This document shows, in pieces, positions 1-13,220 of a DNA stretch of 64,000 nt; positions within the stretch are counted from its first letter, which is position 1, and every line of letters starts with the position of its first letter. Under the pieces are notes generated by a model. That model was given only the letters and a program-made list of their open reading frames with translations, was not told the origin of the DNA and ran no database searches. This DNA comes from Neelides folsomi (taxonomy: Eukaryota > Arthropoda > Collembola > Neelipleona > Neelidae), in the NCBI GenBank assembly GCA_034687125.1, contig JAQGBZ010000008.1, forward strand, positions 186,001 through 250,000, written 5' to 3'. The translations under genes were made by a program, and so were the position numbers.

Positions 1-2690
1 ACAATTTTTTTGACAATCAGCATTTAATTTAATGCCGAGTATAATGAATGGCTTCATTTCTAATAATGTAAGAATGTAAAATGTCAAATGAACTCTTGTT
101 TCATTTTTCATTTTTGCATGTATCTAAGAACAATATACAATTTATTAAAGAATAAATTTTTATAACGCTATGTAGTTAATATATGTTTAGTTGGTTTGGA
201 TTGTAATACAGTACGTGAGGGTTGTTTGAGTTTTCATATAAAGAATGAATGTCGGCGGGGAAAAGGTCCGGAGACAATGGGAGAGTAAGATGAGGAATGA
301 GATAATAATTGAAAGGAGTTTGTATGTACAAGGACCGCTTTTATTCAGACTGTCGAGGGTGGGCGAGGGAGACAAATACAAATTGAGGGTTGGAAAGAGA
401 CGAAGGGCTCCTGTGTGGCGAGTGGAAGGAGCTGAGGAGAAATCCTTAAATCATATTATTATAATATAGAAGATGAACTTACATGGCTTGAATGATTCTT
501 GATTATTATCTCAAAGTCAGATCGCATCTTGTCTTCTTGATTTCATTCAACTTACCGCACAGGTCTCACACACATCTAAATGCAAGAGAGTGAACTATTC
601 CCTATTAAACTTCTGAATTCTAAGTGAGGAAAAAGAGCGACGGATGGGAAGGGTCGTGCTTATATGCAGAGGGAATGTAATATGTAAGAACATGGGAAAA
701 TGCCTATCTCGACCTGCCATACTCATTGATTTCATCTTCGAAGAATTGAGGTCTTTTATGAATGTGTAAAAGGAAAAGACGCCGTTGGATTTCAGCTGTC
801 ATTCGACTTTCGCCGAAATGATGGATGAACTTCCGATTCCAATAGAGATCAAAGTTATTGCATTCTACCCAGATCCCCTCCCGCAATTCTTATGCATGCG
901 CGCTTATGGTCTGCATCTTCATTTCAAAGGAATTTTCTAAATCTTTAGAATTTTACGGTTTTTATTCCTCTTCCCTCCAATTTTATCATTTTAAAATTTA
1001 TTTCTATAAATTACTTTGAATAATTATGAGCCCTAAAAAAATCTTAAAATATAATAATAGATAAGTTGAATCATCGGATATTTAAACGGTCGAGGTATAA
1101 ATCATTAATCAAAATATTCTAGACAAGAGATATAAATTAAGTAGGTAAATGTAATTCTGAATGGATTCATTTTAGGAATTTTGCCATTTTCAATAGATAT
1201 TCCCAAGTATTGATATTCGTAATGTTATAAGTTTTGGACCTAGTTTAAGTTTGTTCGTTCAGAATTTGATCCCGAGTCGGATGCTCCCGTTAGCACACAA
1301 ATGTAATACATTCACGATCAGAGGTTTTGGTTCGACCCAGAATCTTAAACTTTGAGCTGCTTCAAGGATTCCCCGATAAGGATGAATGTGAAGTGCGAGG
1401 AGAATTTCAGTTGTGCCAAAATTCCTCCTTTAAAGTTCTCCCTCCTTCACTCCTCTAAAGAGTGGAAGCCGACGATTCCGATGCCAGAGATCGAAAGGAG
1501 ATTAGATTCCAAGTTTCCGCTTCCACATTTCATATTTATTTTTTGAATCAAAGGAGAGAGAAGGGTAAAGTTTTAAAAGTGAAATGCATGTGGGTTCTTC
1601 TGGTATTCTCTTTGGTGACTGGGCTTGAAAGGTGAATTCATTCTGAGGTTTTGTGGTGCTTGAGAATAATTAAACATTTTATTTGGTCCAACCATACTTA
1701 ACTTTGTTTATCCTGTTCAATTCCCATTCTATTCAATTTACAATTTGGTGGAATGTTATGGGAAGTATAAATTTAATTATAAAAAATTGTATGTTGTTGA
1801 TTCTAACCGGAGGATCTAAAGTAGGTTGAAAGGAGGACATGAAAGGGGAATTTATTGATTATTTCTGTCCCTTTGTTTTCAGCTTATAATGGAATCAAAG
1901 AGGAAATATTATGAATATGAAAGGGATTCGTGATCCTTTAGAGACTGTTGCTTCTGCCGATGGTTCTATTATGTCCTGTTCAAGAGATATTATCTACCAG
2001 ACATGGCCGCCATGGGAAAGTGACAAATGGAAAGGATTATTTTGAAAGCTTATAACTATTATATAAGATTGATCTGGAACATGGGGACAGATTTTATTTT
2101 CTCTTCCTATCATCCCAAAACAGGATGATGAGAGAAAGAGGAGAAATGATTCCTATTGGTTTGCTCCAATTTTCATTTCGCAATCATTACCAAACTAATT
2201 GCGCGTTCTTTCCTTCTGTGTAATTGGCTAATGTGAGGATGAAAGTAAACATGGTTTTAAATATCTCTGTACACTAGACCAATTTTTGCTTCGTTTGCAT
2301 ATTTTCTTAAATGAGAAATTCTCACGAGGGTCTTTATTTAAATTGCAAAATTGCGTGCGTTTTAATTTGATTCAATATACAGAATAAGTATACATTTTGT
2401 TAAACCGCACAGCCGTTTCCATCAATGCGGCTTCATTAACCAAATGATCTATGAGAGAATTGAAGGGAGACAAATAGAATAGTTTTTAGTGAGTTAGTTA
2501 AGGCTGATTCACATTCGTTGATTTAGTACATGGGTCAAATATTGTTCGTGGACTGATTGGATTAAGTTGGCGTAAGCTGTAAAGATCCAGTTGATTGGAT
2601 CAGAGGATCCTCAATGGCTCCGGTGAAACATCACGGATGAAATCCTGTGAGGTTTCTTTCCCGGATTACGCTCCTATAAAGAGTCAAAGA
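1..2690. other. Non-coding segment, purine-rich at its left end
   Basis: No gene is recognised. From about 245 to 450 the + strand is markedly purine-rich, which is why a 74-codon frame stays open there. An A+T-rich block lies at about 930-1160. A strong-looking acceptor (pyrimidine run ending TTTTCAG near 1882) is followed by two short ATG frames, one starting six bases after it and one at 1911 of 44 codons, but no donor follows that would make an exon. On the minus strand a strong acceptor/donor pair brackets 556-619, yet all three frames between them are closed. A tRNA-like relic at 1277-1346 is listed separately. Confidence 0.5.
1277..1346 (+). repeat. tRNA-like relic (possible SINE head)
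   Basis: A B-box-like GGTTCGACCC lies at 1329-1338, and 40 bases upstream is GTTAGCACAC (from 1289), resembling the end of a tRNA A box and D arm. The putative T stem pairs imperfectly (one mismatch, one wobble) and no acceptor stem can be formed. The spacing is a few bases longer than in an ordinary tRNA. A second copy with the same order (GTTAAGC, then CACAAAT, then GGTTCGATCC) is on the minus strand at 32870-32945. Both share CACAAAT after the A-box-like part. A decayed tRNA-derived SINE is one reading; coincidence is the other. It is not a functional tRNA. Confidence 0.15.
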
Positions 2691-5650
2691 GAATATTGTA
2701 TAGGGGAGGTCGAAGTGTCCTTGTCACTTATTGTCTCTCGGTGGATTGGATAGTCACGGACGGTTTGTCTTCTCCGCCGCGACCATCGCTTCCTTTTCCA
2801 TTCTTTATATCATCCGCTCCTTCCTTTATTCACCCATCACCTTTTGCTCTCTTCAAACAGTCTCTTCTAGGAAAACACTCACATTTGTTCTACATTTTTT
2901 ATACAAGAAAAAGTACGAAAGAATGGTACGAGTACAAAAGAATATACTTAATATGAAAGAATAGTTTTTATATAATTTATATGAATTGTGTATGAATCGT
3001 GAATAAATTCTATTATAAATTGTATAAATTGTATTTGAATGTAAATTGGATTTTGGCAAATGTTTTTTAGGGAATTGAGTTGAAATAAGGAGACAGTTGG
3101 AATCCTCTCGGCTTAACCCGTGACAATTAGTTTGAGAGATCTGTCTCACTTTTATATCAACCTGACCCAATTTTTCCACAAGAGTGGAGGAACAAACGGG
3201 AAATGACATCTCGCACAATTCTTTTCAATTTCCCATTTAATGTTACATTGGGCGGAGGAACAATGTTGGAGAGGTTTAGGGGAATAAATTGGATTAAGTG
3301 TATTATTGTTATGATTGTATATGAGGATCTTTTAGAGGATCTCACAGTCGGATTTCTCAGCTACTTTCGCATTAGGGCTTTGACAAGTTGACAGAAGTGT
3401 GACAGAAGCAGGGAAGACGTTTTTTCTCTCTCTCAAGGAAAAGATGGTGGGGGTCAGTGAGGTGTGTCGGAATGAGGGAGAACCTTTGTACACGAGGAAT
3501 CGTCCATCTCCTCTCCTCCGTGTTTGTATCGCATCTCTCTTTTGTTGACCGAGAAGGGCCATCATCTCCCGCCCTACAACTTTCTTTTATGATCCTTTGC
3601 GGAGAATATTGAATTTATTTTATGCGGTCTTCGGCCCATTCGTCCAAACCCTACTTCCAATCCATATGGATGAGCCGAGTCAGATAAGGGTGAATAGTGA
3701 ATCCTAAGGAGATTCCTTTTCTCTTCTTTTCACTCCCAAGGAAGGACGAGGAGCATGCATTTTAAATAAAATGTTTCGGAGGTGGATGGGTTCTTTGGAT
3801 GGGTTTATCTAGTGTGAGAATTTATATACGTATGAGAGTTTATATTTATATATGTGAGAGAGTTGGACTGTGTGGTTCTGCAGGACTGGAGGGTGATAAG
3901 CGGGTGACGGAATAATGACGGACGTAAAGTAGGAGAGAGTTGTGCTAAATGTACCATTAGAGTGAAAAAAAGACGATAACAACTGGAAATGTTCTTTACT
4001 ATCCCATCCATCCGCAAGGAAAGGAGTTTCGCTGTGTATTGGAATTTCTTGGTGGTTTTCCATTTTTCGGGCTTTTCTCCCATTCTCCTTCGTCTCAATT
4101 CCCACACTTCCTTTCCTGCATTTTAAATGGTAAAAATACCTACATCCAAGTCGTACAAATAAAGGAGATCTCCACGGAAGGACAGAAACCAAAATTCCCT
4201 CATTCAGAGAGTGTAAAAAAAAGAGAACGTGGGCAAAATCCTAGGAATTCAAACCTACGGGTTTAATTTATTTAAACTCCTCTCTTCTCCCTTTCATCCA
4301 CTTGAGAAAATAGAGTGATATGAATGCATTGGTAAGAAGGTGAAGGTGGAACTTTGAAACCAAAGCTTAGAGTCAGAATATAACCATTTTACACCACATT
4401 TACCACTTCTTATTTGCCTTCTCTGGTTCGCACAGGAAGGGACATTCAAATGCAGAGAGAAAATGTGCTGAGTTGCTCAATCAGAATATAATTTGGAGTT
4501 GGATGGGACGTTGATGAATTTCCTTTCATCATTTTGTATAAAATGGTTCAACGACACATTTTGAAACCCAAATTGCGCCCATTTTTCTCAATGGGGACCT
4601 TTATGGGGCCGGGATGCATCTGCTCATTTGAGTGGAGTAAAACTGTTAGTTCGGATAATTTGCACGTTCACAATGGATGACTGTTAGAGGTTAAAGGCTG
4701 AAATACATGGATATCATGAGTCTTTATTGTACAGGCTTGCCTGCGATTTGCAATTTTCTCGAGATACGGATGAGGCCATTTGACAATTTTGTACGGAGAG
4801 TGTGTCCTTTAACCGAGATTGACTCAAGGGAATGATGGGCTGATCTGGTAGAGGAAGCATTTTCATGTTATCTTTGAAGGTTGAGCCGAAAGGATGGGAA
4901 TTCGCAATGCCATTATGCGGCCAAACCGTAAAATCGTAAAGTCGGGGAAATTGTATTTGTTCGTAATGGGTCGGGAGACGGAATCCATACAAAGTGCCAT
5001 TGCTGATTTCATGTATATAGTGTCATCATTTGAGACGCACCAGAGATTTTGTTTACAAGAGAATTCCTTTTGCGAAATTCTCTTTCGCAAAATGGGATTT
5101 ATGTATATGTGCCATTTTCCACACCTTTCCTTCTACTAAAGATGAAATTTGATTGTGGAAGGAAGATTTGATGTCTGGATTTGCTTACTTGTTTGATCAT
5201 CTCCAAAGAATCCCTCTTCTTATCACCTTCTCACTCCTCATTCTTTCATAACGAGATGAAAATAAGGCAGAGCCAAGAAAACTTGAGTTCTATCAAACTC
5301 GGCTCAAATTCCTCAGAAGTATTTGTATGCTATGTATAAAATGAACAAACCTTTGTGGATCTTTACGACCCTCCTCTCATTCAATTCGCATTATAAGCCT
5401 TGTCTATGTATTTGTATTTCTCATTTGTTTTCTTTTCATGCAATTACTTACTCCACCAGTCCCTCTCACTCACCTTCCACATTAAAAAGATACAGTTACA
5501 TTCAGAATGTATATGACACATGTAAAAGTGACTTGAACATCAAATTATGTATTTTTGTGACTTGCATGTAAGATATTCCCTGGAATGGATATTGACGGGA
5601 CAGCTGCGTAAAACATTAGGAATTTATTATACAAGTTGTAAAAGTACCTG
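2690..5650. other. Non-coding segment
   Basis: No gene is recognised. The + strand is pyrimidine-rich at about 2760-2880, which keeps two overlapping frames open. A degenerate tract of ATAAATTGT-type units runs from about 2960 to 3050. A 34-codon ATG frame starts near 3443 directly after a CTCTCTC run, without other support. Frames on both strands around 4714-5139 stay open for 75-92 codons, which is within what chance gives at this base composition. Confidence 0.5.
5068..5092. repeat. Perfect 10-bp hairpin
   Basis: TTTTGCGAAA (5068-5077) and its exact complement TTTCGCAAAA (5083-5092) are separated by a 5-base loop. The fold would be stable, but about one such perfect stem is expected by chance in a window this size, and no associated gene or run of T was found. 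Recorded as structure only. Confidence 0.5.
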
Positions 5651-8600
5651 TAGTTATCATTTGTCAAATTTTGAATTTTTTTTGGCAATTATGTGCAATA
5701 AATAGATAGGCAAATTCTTATTTGTTAATATTATTTTTATATTAAATTTCGCATACAGGTATAAATGAAATGACAAAACAAAGGATTGGTTATGTATGTA
5801 AGATTGGAATGAGTTTATATTTTCGAGATGATTTTAAGTTTCATCATAAAAATATAATAAAATCGGCTTATAAAAATTCAATGCATTGATTCTGGTATAC
5901 GCCAGCGGCTTCTTTAATTATAAATTGAATTTTTACTCATTTGATTCAATAGAAAAAGTTCATATAATTTCAGCTTTTATTGCCAAATCTTACTACTTAT
6001 ATGGAACATCTTTATACCAAACTTCATCAAATTTTCTTATCAATGAAGAGTGCATAGGGTCAATCCAATAGAATGAAGAAGCAATTGACTCGTGTATTAA
6101 GTTGAACTCCATCTCATCTCAGCCGACAATTAGGGTTCAATTGAATACTAAAGTTTTTTTCATGTTCAGTTTCATTAGAACTCTGAAGAGGTTTAATGGG
6201 GTCGGAGATTGTCGTAGCGATTACATTGTGCAAGAATGGGCTTCAGAGAGTGAATATACGAGGAGGGATTAAAAGAACATCCGGAGTTTAAAATCCAAGT
6301 TTTATCTTGATTTTAATAGTTTTATATCAGTTAAGAACCGGTAGGATGAATGGAAGAAAAGTATCAACTTTCCTAATAAACATATCAATGAACGGATTAA
6401 AGATCACGATCACGTAGCTTTGAATTGGCCTGAGATAATAGGGGGGATGAAGGGGAAACCCGAATTGCCTCCTAAGTTGAAAATGAGAGACGGAGGATTA
6501 ACGAGATATTGCCAAGTGTCGGTTCATTCATGGTATTAAATCTTTTCTCTGCTACTCCCCATTCCTCTCTAACCCTTTGCTCCCTTGAGGATCGCCATCG
6601 GGCGTACGCGAACAGGGTTCTCATTTCGCTTCTAAAAACCGTCTCAAGAGATTTCTGCTGGGTGCGATGCAGCAGCAGTAGAAACTCTATGTTCATGGAT
6701 ACATCCGTCCACAACGCTTCACGACTCCACATTTAAAGTATTAGTGATATAAGGGAAGATGGGGAAGATTGACTTAGATAGACTCATCTCGAATGTAACT
6801 TGACTCACTCACGCGGTTCTGCGAGGAAAAAAAGGTGAAAAAAACGGCTCATTGGCCCTTCCACATAAATTGTAGGTATGCAGTATGTATCTTCCCCAAT
6901 CTGTCTTTCCTGTCTTCATGGGGTTCTGGAGAAGGGAGTGAAATGTGCTGATGTATTTGTTGAGCCTCATTGTGGATTCTTTTTCTTTTTGCTCTCCGTT
7001 TTATTTTAAGGTGTCGGTCGGGTGGTGCGGGTTTTGGGAGAAAAGGAGGAAGGAGAATCCGTGCGTGGAGGGATGCAGACCGAAATCTGAGCTGTAACTA
7101 GTTCCTAGTTTTACTCCATAAAACCACCTAATTGCCAATTGCCTTTCCTCTTTTATACTCTTGGATCGCGGCGGATCCCCCAAACGAGTTCCGCATTCAT
7201 TTCCCCAACGACGAAGGGAACCCTCGGATTGAAATTTATAACTATAGGTTACTAGGATAGATTTATTATGGAGGCTCTTCAGACCCTTGAATAGGTCATA
7301 GTGTTTTAATATTAGTAGGCCACGGGCTCCTCTCGGGTCCCGGTGACTCCTTCAATTCCCCACACTCATAATTTGATTTGGTGGGGAGCCGTGAAAACGA
7401 ACGTAAGGGATTTCATTTTTACTCGTTTTCATTTATCGAAATTCAGCTATACTTTTGGTCTGGATGTGAATGAGGTTCGTCAGATTTATCATTAGGATTG
7501 CATATGGTACCTCTAGAGCCGCAATTTTGAATGGATGAGGAAAATCCATTTTTCCGCTCTGTCTGACTCATTATTAGATTTATTCGGAGTCATTCTTTGG
7601 TAATGTCTTTCCATCTTTCCCCTCCACGCGAACATCCAAATGGGTGAATTATTCTTAGACTTTCACATTGAAATGGCAGCTATGTTGGTTAATTTGTAAG
7701 GAATCGGGATTTAGGATTATTTTCGGACAAATGGTTCCAGCTCCTCTAATTTCAACTCATCTCCTTCACATTCCATCCTGAAATCTTGGAATGAACAATA
7801 GGAGTATATTGTATTGTGATTTAAATTCATTGAAACCCTCGAAGCAGTCATTTTAGAGTTAAGATTTCTTACGAGTCTCCCTCGAGTACCATAAGGGTAC
7901 ATCTGGAATTTAAGCTACGAGGGTCCTTCAATTCAAAAGAGTCATTGGAAGGTTGAAAGTTGAAAATGTAAAATCGGACTTGTTATTCCCCAAAGAGAAA
8001 AAAAATTAGGACTTTCAGGGTTCATGTTGCTTGTGATGCTCAAAAGAGTTGATAGTATTTGCCCGTTCAAACGACAAAAGAATAAAAAGAGAATTACATA
8101 GACATGGGATCCAAGTGGATATAATAAAACCTAAAAGGACCCAAATAAAATTCCATAAAACTGTTGCTTTTTGTTAGAGATATGAACTGACTTGCTTATT
8201 TCATTTATTATATTTACTCTACTTTCTATATTTTCAATTTTAAACTTCTTTCCTTTACACCTCAATGTCCACTTACTTTTATATTCATGTGATTTTGTGA
8301 CAACTGTTTCGATGCATTTCAAAACAATTTATGTTATTCCCTCATTTCACACTTTCCCCTTTTTGTAAATAATACTCTGAACATTGTAGAATATTTTTGT
8401 TTTCCAATTTCTAATTTGAATGTGGGACATTTCAAGTTTTATGATTCGTCCTCGTGATTGAGACGCATGAATATTTTAATATGTTATCTCTGCATTATCA
8501 TCATAATAAATGTCCACTGGTCAAAAACTCGTAGTTTCAAACTTTACCCTTTCAATATTATTTTATTGGAATTTATACCTAACGAATTTTGTTATTGAGA

Positions 8601-9120
8601 TACAATATTTTAAATTATACATCAGAGACGCCTATATCAATTTCTTAAGGGTCTCATGATAAAAATGTTGTGGAATAAGTATAGGATTAAATTCAAGTCT
8701 CTCATTTATAAATAAAAATCTCAGTCAGTGGTTGTCAGAAGGTTGACAGGAGGATGACTACCTGTGTGAGACCGAGTTGTGTCAGGGTCTTATCAACTTA
8801 TCATGCTTGAACCTTCATAATTTTTTATACAACTGCATATAAACAAGTAGAATTCAGAAATTCTCTTGCGTTTTGCTATAAGTTCTAATATTCTCATACT
8901 TTATGCAATGAGGTTTATTTGTAAGAATTCCCAAATATCGTTGTATTGAATCTTCAAGTTTTTTATATTGGATTCTAATTTTTTGCTTTGGATTTTAGGC
9001 ATCTTTGTTTTAAAAACGTATGTTAGTGGCGGTTTTGGGAGATAAAAGGAAAGTAATATAGTCGGAGGTTCCCTTGTTTGTTTCTTGGAGTGTAAGAATA
9101 GATCAATCAATGCTCGCTGC
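5650..9120. other. Non-coding segment with A+T-rich blocks
   Basis: Two A+T-rich blocks, about 5620-5880 and 8130-8720, flank more mixed sequence. Open frames here reach only 60-86 codons. At about 6800-6840 the minus strand carries a long pyrimidine run ending in CAG that would be an excellent acceptor, but the nearest donor is only six bases away, so no exon can be proposed. Confidence 0.5.
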
Positions 9121-11340
9121 GGGACTCTCCTTGCTGGTGTTTCCTCTCAGTCTCCGACTTCGCCTTTGTGAAGAGAATAAATAATTTGAAGGAAAGGCAT
9201 AATAGGGGAAAGAGGACGGAGAACGTCTCCTTGTCAAGAACAGCGCTGAAGTGGCCCATTGGAGCCGAGGAATTGAAGTCTACCCTTTTGTTTGTTCTCT
9301 CTCTCCTTCGAAAACGGAGGAATGGGGGAAGGAGATTTATTTATTAAATTACATCTCTTGAGGAGATAGCGAAAGTCTCAGCCGTGTTCCCTGTCTGCCC
9401 TACCTGTTGGGGTTGAGGGTAGGAGGAATATATAGGTAGTATAACGATTCATAAGATATATCACGTCTCCCTCACGGCTTACCCACGAGGAGATTTCTTC
9501 ATCATCTCCCTTCCATTCGCCGCGGGTTTATTTAGTTATCTTTACACTGGAAGGAGGGACCAAGACGTGAGTATCAATCAGTCCGAGAAGAAATAATACT
9601 TTAAGCCTTCCTATATAAAAAGACATGAGATGAACGAACGCTGAGCTTTATAGCAAGTGCATGTACCTATGGACGAGATTTTAAAGTTTAAGTAAGGGAA
9701 GGAAACAAGGAGTTTTATGAACTTTGCATGTCTTGTAATGCATGATCTCTCTCGCTGCGAGCCATTATACAAAAGTTAAGAGGTTAGAGAGGAAATATAA
9801 TATTCTTTTATTACTTGCCCCTTAATGCACACCGCTATTCCCAAGTGGGCAATAGTTGGGGAGAATAAATAAGTAAAGAAATGAATAGATCAAGAACACG
9901 GGAAAGGAATCGGAGGTTTCTTTTACTTGTGAGATTTTAGCTATTGGACAAAATTGAGAGCTATAAAGGAGAAAATTGCTCTGTGGTCGGATTTCCCAAG
10001 TTTAATTTATATGGCGGGATTTTTCAAAAGTGTTGAAAGTGGGTATAATAAATGATAAAGGAAAGGGAGCACTTTGACCACTCTGCCCCTTTGTTGTTCA
10101 AATGAAGAAGTTGAAGAGACTCTCGACCTCATCCGTTCTTTATGACAGAGACTAATATTGTTATATGTAGTTCCCTGCCATGTCACGGACTCGGGGATTC
10201 TCTGGTCCTCTTTCTCCCTAAGTATACTTTACGAGGGAGAACAAAAGAGATTCCCAAATCTCGTCCTCCTTCTTGTTGTGTTTGGTGGTGTAATGTGGCC
10301 ATTCATGGGCTCATGGCGTCGTCGGCCCTCTTCTTCCTATGAAGAGATCCAGGTGGAAAATGCGTACTGCTCGCACACACATCGACTCTCTTTTCATCAT
10401 TATTATTCTCGGCCGAAGCTCTTGTACTTCGCCTCAAGACTAATCTTCCTTGGTTACTTTATGTTCCTCGTTCCCCTTCCGAAAGGTTTCACCGGATCCA
10501 CCGGATTTCATTCCAGTTCCTTCCTGTCTCTTTCTTCAGGATTTATTCGAATTTCCTTCGCCTTCCACCTTTTGCTTCCCTTGGCGAATAAAATATAATG
10601 CAAAAAGGGGCATAAGAAAGGGATTGTGAATTTTTAACAATCCACTACCGGAATTGCAAAGGTGGAAAAGTGGTGAGGAATATGTAGGAGCGTGGAGAAC
10701 TAGGCTCGAGAGAATTTCCTCTTTAAATCTCCTTTCATCTTATTTGTCCCACACGCAAAGTTAAGGTGACATTGGCTGGTGGCGAGCGATAAAAGAGATC
10801 CATGTTTACACTTATTTCCTTCTTCCCTCTCCTCCCTTTATCAATCTCGAAACGGACAAGGAGTCGGACAAGGGTCGGCCTTTGTAGGATCCCTTACTAA
10901 GAGGATCATAACACGTGTGGCGGCGAAGGGAAAAGAATGAAAGAAGGTAATCGAGGAGATGAGAATTAGCCAAACGGTTCTCGATGTCGAGGAAAATGTC
11001 TTCTTTGACTCGGCCGCTGCCGGCGTGCATCACTAGCCAAATTGTTTGTCCAGGAACAATAATTGCCTCAAGGAGTCCCTAACGATGAGTCGTCTATTAG
11101 GATTCACAATAAGATTACCCCTATTTGAGCTCAGTTGTGGGATATGAACCTCAAGGTGATTTTCATATTATTATTATGGGTCATCTTTAGTTTCGTTAGC
11201 TGGTCATTGAAGTGAAGTGAGAAAAGAAGCGGGGCTTTGAACATTAGTCATCGAGGTTACAAAAGGCTAGAGCGACATTGTATTTTTTCTTTGCAATGCT
11301 TACGAATGGCTCACCATGTCAAAGGCCACCCAGCCTCTCC
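9120..11340. other. Non-coding segment with pyrimidine-rich + strand
   Basis: This is one of the less A+T-rich parts of the window. Around 10130-10600 the + strand is pyrimidine-rich and one frame (10158-10598, TTG-initiated) stays open for 146 codons while another overlaps it at 10142-10342. The predicted peptide is hydrophobic and rich in Ser, Leu and Phe, as expected from CTC/TTC/TCC-rich DNA, has no ATG near its start and resembles no family known to me. It is treated as a composition artefact. Confidence 0.45.
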
Positions 11341-13146
11341 GCTCTCAAATTCACTTCCAATTGTGTGAAGCATAAAAATTATGCTACCAAAATTACTTCG
11401 AATTAATCATAATGCCCTAACTCTAAATAATATACTTACTAAATGGGTATACATATTATCTAACTTCATTTAATGTATTAGCTTTAATTAAGATGTATTC
11501 TATTTATTTTACAATGTTGCATTTTTGCAGATTGGTTAATAAATATTTTATTTCGGCTCTTTTAATGAACAAGCAAGGGCAATGAATAAATAAACAAAGA
11601 TATATCTTAGTTGAAGGTTTGAAGGAGAATGATTTGATTTGGATTCTTAGAATAAATGTTTTGGATTCTTTGGAAGTAATACACTCGGCCAGAGGGTCGT
11701 AGAATTAAATGTGAGTGAATGTTTGCACTTGCAATTCAGAATTCGGTCTGTGTGGGGTTAACCCACATCTGGCCGTCCTGAGTTAATGGACTTCCCTTAT
11801 TCGGTTCACTGAGATTCTTTTAGATCGATTCTCGGTTTCATTATTCTCTTAACCCTATATCACTTCTCGTTAGGTCGGAAAGGGGTTGCATGAGAGGGAA
11901 ATCAAGGGCCGACCCATCATGAATTCAGTCCAATAAAGAAGTAGATGCGAAAATAAAGTTTGTTCGTGAAAGGGTTCCGGAATCGAGGGGTTCGGAATGA
12001 ACAAGAGCTAAATTACTTTTTTACTCCTGACATCAAACTATGTTGAAAAAAGTTAAGAAAAATAATTTATATTTGTATACAACTTGATTGCATCCAATCT
12101 GAAAGACTTGAGAGGTTAGGAATATAAAAATGGTCTAGTTGTATTACCTATTCTATTTCCTCGGGTATTGGTGAGCAAACGGAGTGAAATCTTAATTAAC
12201 CCTCTACCCACGATTATGAGTAATGTCACGAATGACAGGAGAACAAACGTGCTTTTACTTTATTGACACAAGGGAGGTTTTATTGAAATGGCAGGTTTGA
12301 GTCTCTTTGCCAGCCCGCCAAACTCCGCCCTTTTCAGTCATCCTCTCCGATTGTTTCTGCCCTACATTACGTGATGGAACATTATATTATCTCCTCTCGG
12401 AGTAAATTAAACTGTCTCCACTTTCAAATACAAATATTTCGTGTGAGGGAGATTCTTTCATTCACGTTCCCCTCTTCATCCGCCCAACTCTACTCAATTT
12501 CGGATGAGGAAGGCACGCCATTGGGATTTTCGGACCAGTTCTCGCACGAACTGTGTGAAGTTTAATCCTTTTCATTTCGGAGCAATTTGTGTGTGTGCAT
12601 GCCTCAGTTCCTCCTTAGCTTTCAAAGGAACTGACGTTAAATGGACTTTGATTGAAATTTTAAGGGATATTGACACGATTGGGATTGTTTGTCTTTTCAA
12701 GCTAAAATCCAGTTGTTCCATTTATTTGATTTGTAATGAAGTCACGAGAGTTCAAATCTGATTTGAATTTTAAATGAATATTTAAGTTTTCTCTTTTAGT
12801 GTTAATTTCTTATCATATCAAATTAATTATGCCTTTCATCCTCAAAAATATGTTTTGATTCTTTAAGAACTATTCTTTTATTGAGCATTTCAAATGAGAA
12901 TAAAAAGAATTTGAGAGAACAATGAAGATTTTAAAGTTGAGTATAATATGTATGTACTACAGATACATACTTTACATAGTATAAAGATTCAGAGATGCTC
13001 ATTTGCAAATTAATAACATGCGTATTCTTAAGTGCAACTTTTTATTATTATTACTATTACAATGTCCTATTTAATTTTCATTGCATTTTCCCTAATTCCT
13101 AATCACATAAGTAGAGAACTTCATTAGCTTTGTTGTTTTTCTTCAG
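11340..13146. other. Non-coding segment, A+T-rich ends
   Basis: A+T-rich at about 11360-11640 and 12760-13080, with mixed sequence between. An imperfect stem-loop with a 7-bp core (GTATGTA/TACATAC) lies at about 12938-12982. Nothing resembling a gene was found. The right end contains the pyrimidine tract and CAG that form the acceptor of the candidate exon at 13147. Confidence 0.5.
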
Positions 13147-13220
13147 AGCAACTCTTCTCATGAAAGTCTGGCAGAAAAGCTAACTAACAAAGTTACCATT
13201 GTTAATAATATTAAGCTCAG
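13147..13220 (+). other. Candidate internal coding exon (74 nt)
   Basis: A textbook acceptor (TTTGTTGTTTTTCTTCAG, ending at 13146) and a textbook donor (CTCAG|GTAAGG, donor at 13221) bracket 74 bases. Only one of the three frames is open, entering in phase 0 and leaving in phase 2, and encodes 24 residues beginning SNSSHESLAEKL and ending VTIVNNIKL. The peptide is mixed polar and hydrophobic and is not recognised. Splice-site quality is among the best in the window. However, an open frame over 24 codons is weak evidence, and comparable pairs occur on the opposite strand. It could be an exon of a large + strand gene whose other exons lie elsewhere, or chance. Confidence 0.2.

Noticed and set aside
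556-619. Minus-strand segment with excellent acceptor and GTAAGT donor
   Set aside because: All three frames contain stops; kept only as a control showing that good splice-site pairs arise here without coding content.
10158-10598. 146-codon + strand frame
   Set aside because: Lies in a pyrimidine-rich strand with few possible stop codons, overlaps another open frame, starts at TTG and shows no motif.
12690-12765. Possible tRNA-Thr-like 3' half ending GAGTTCAAATCT
   Set aside because: Only the anticodon-to-T-arm part resembles a tRNA; no A box or closing acceptor stem is found.
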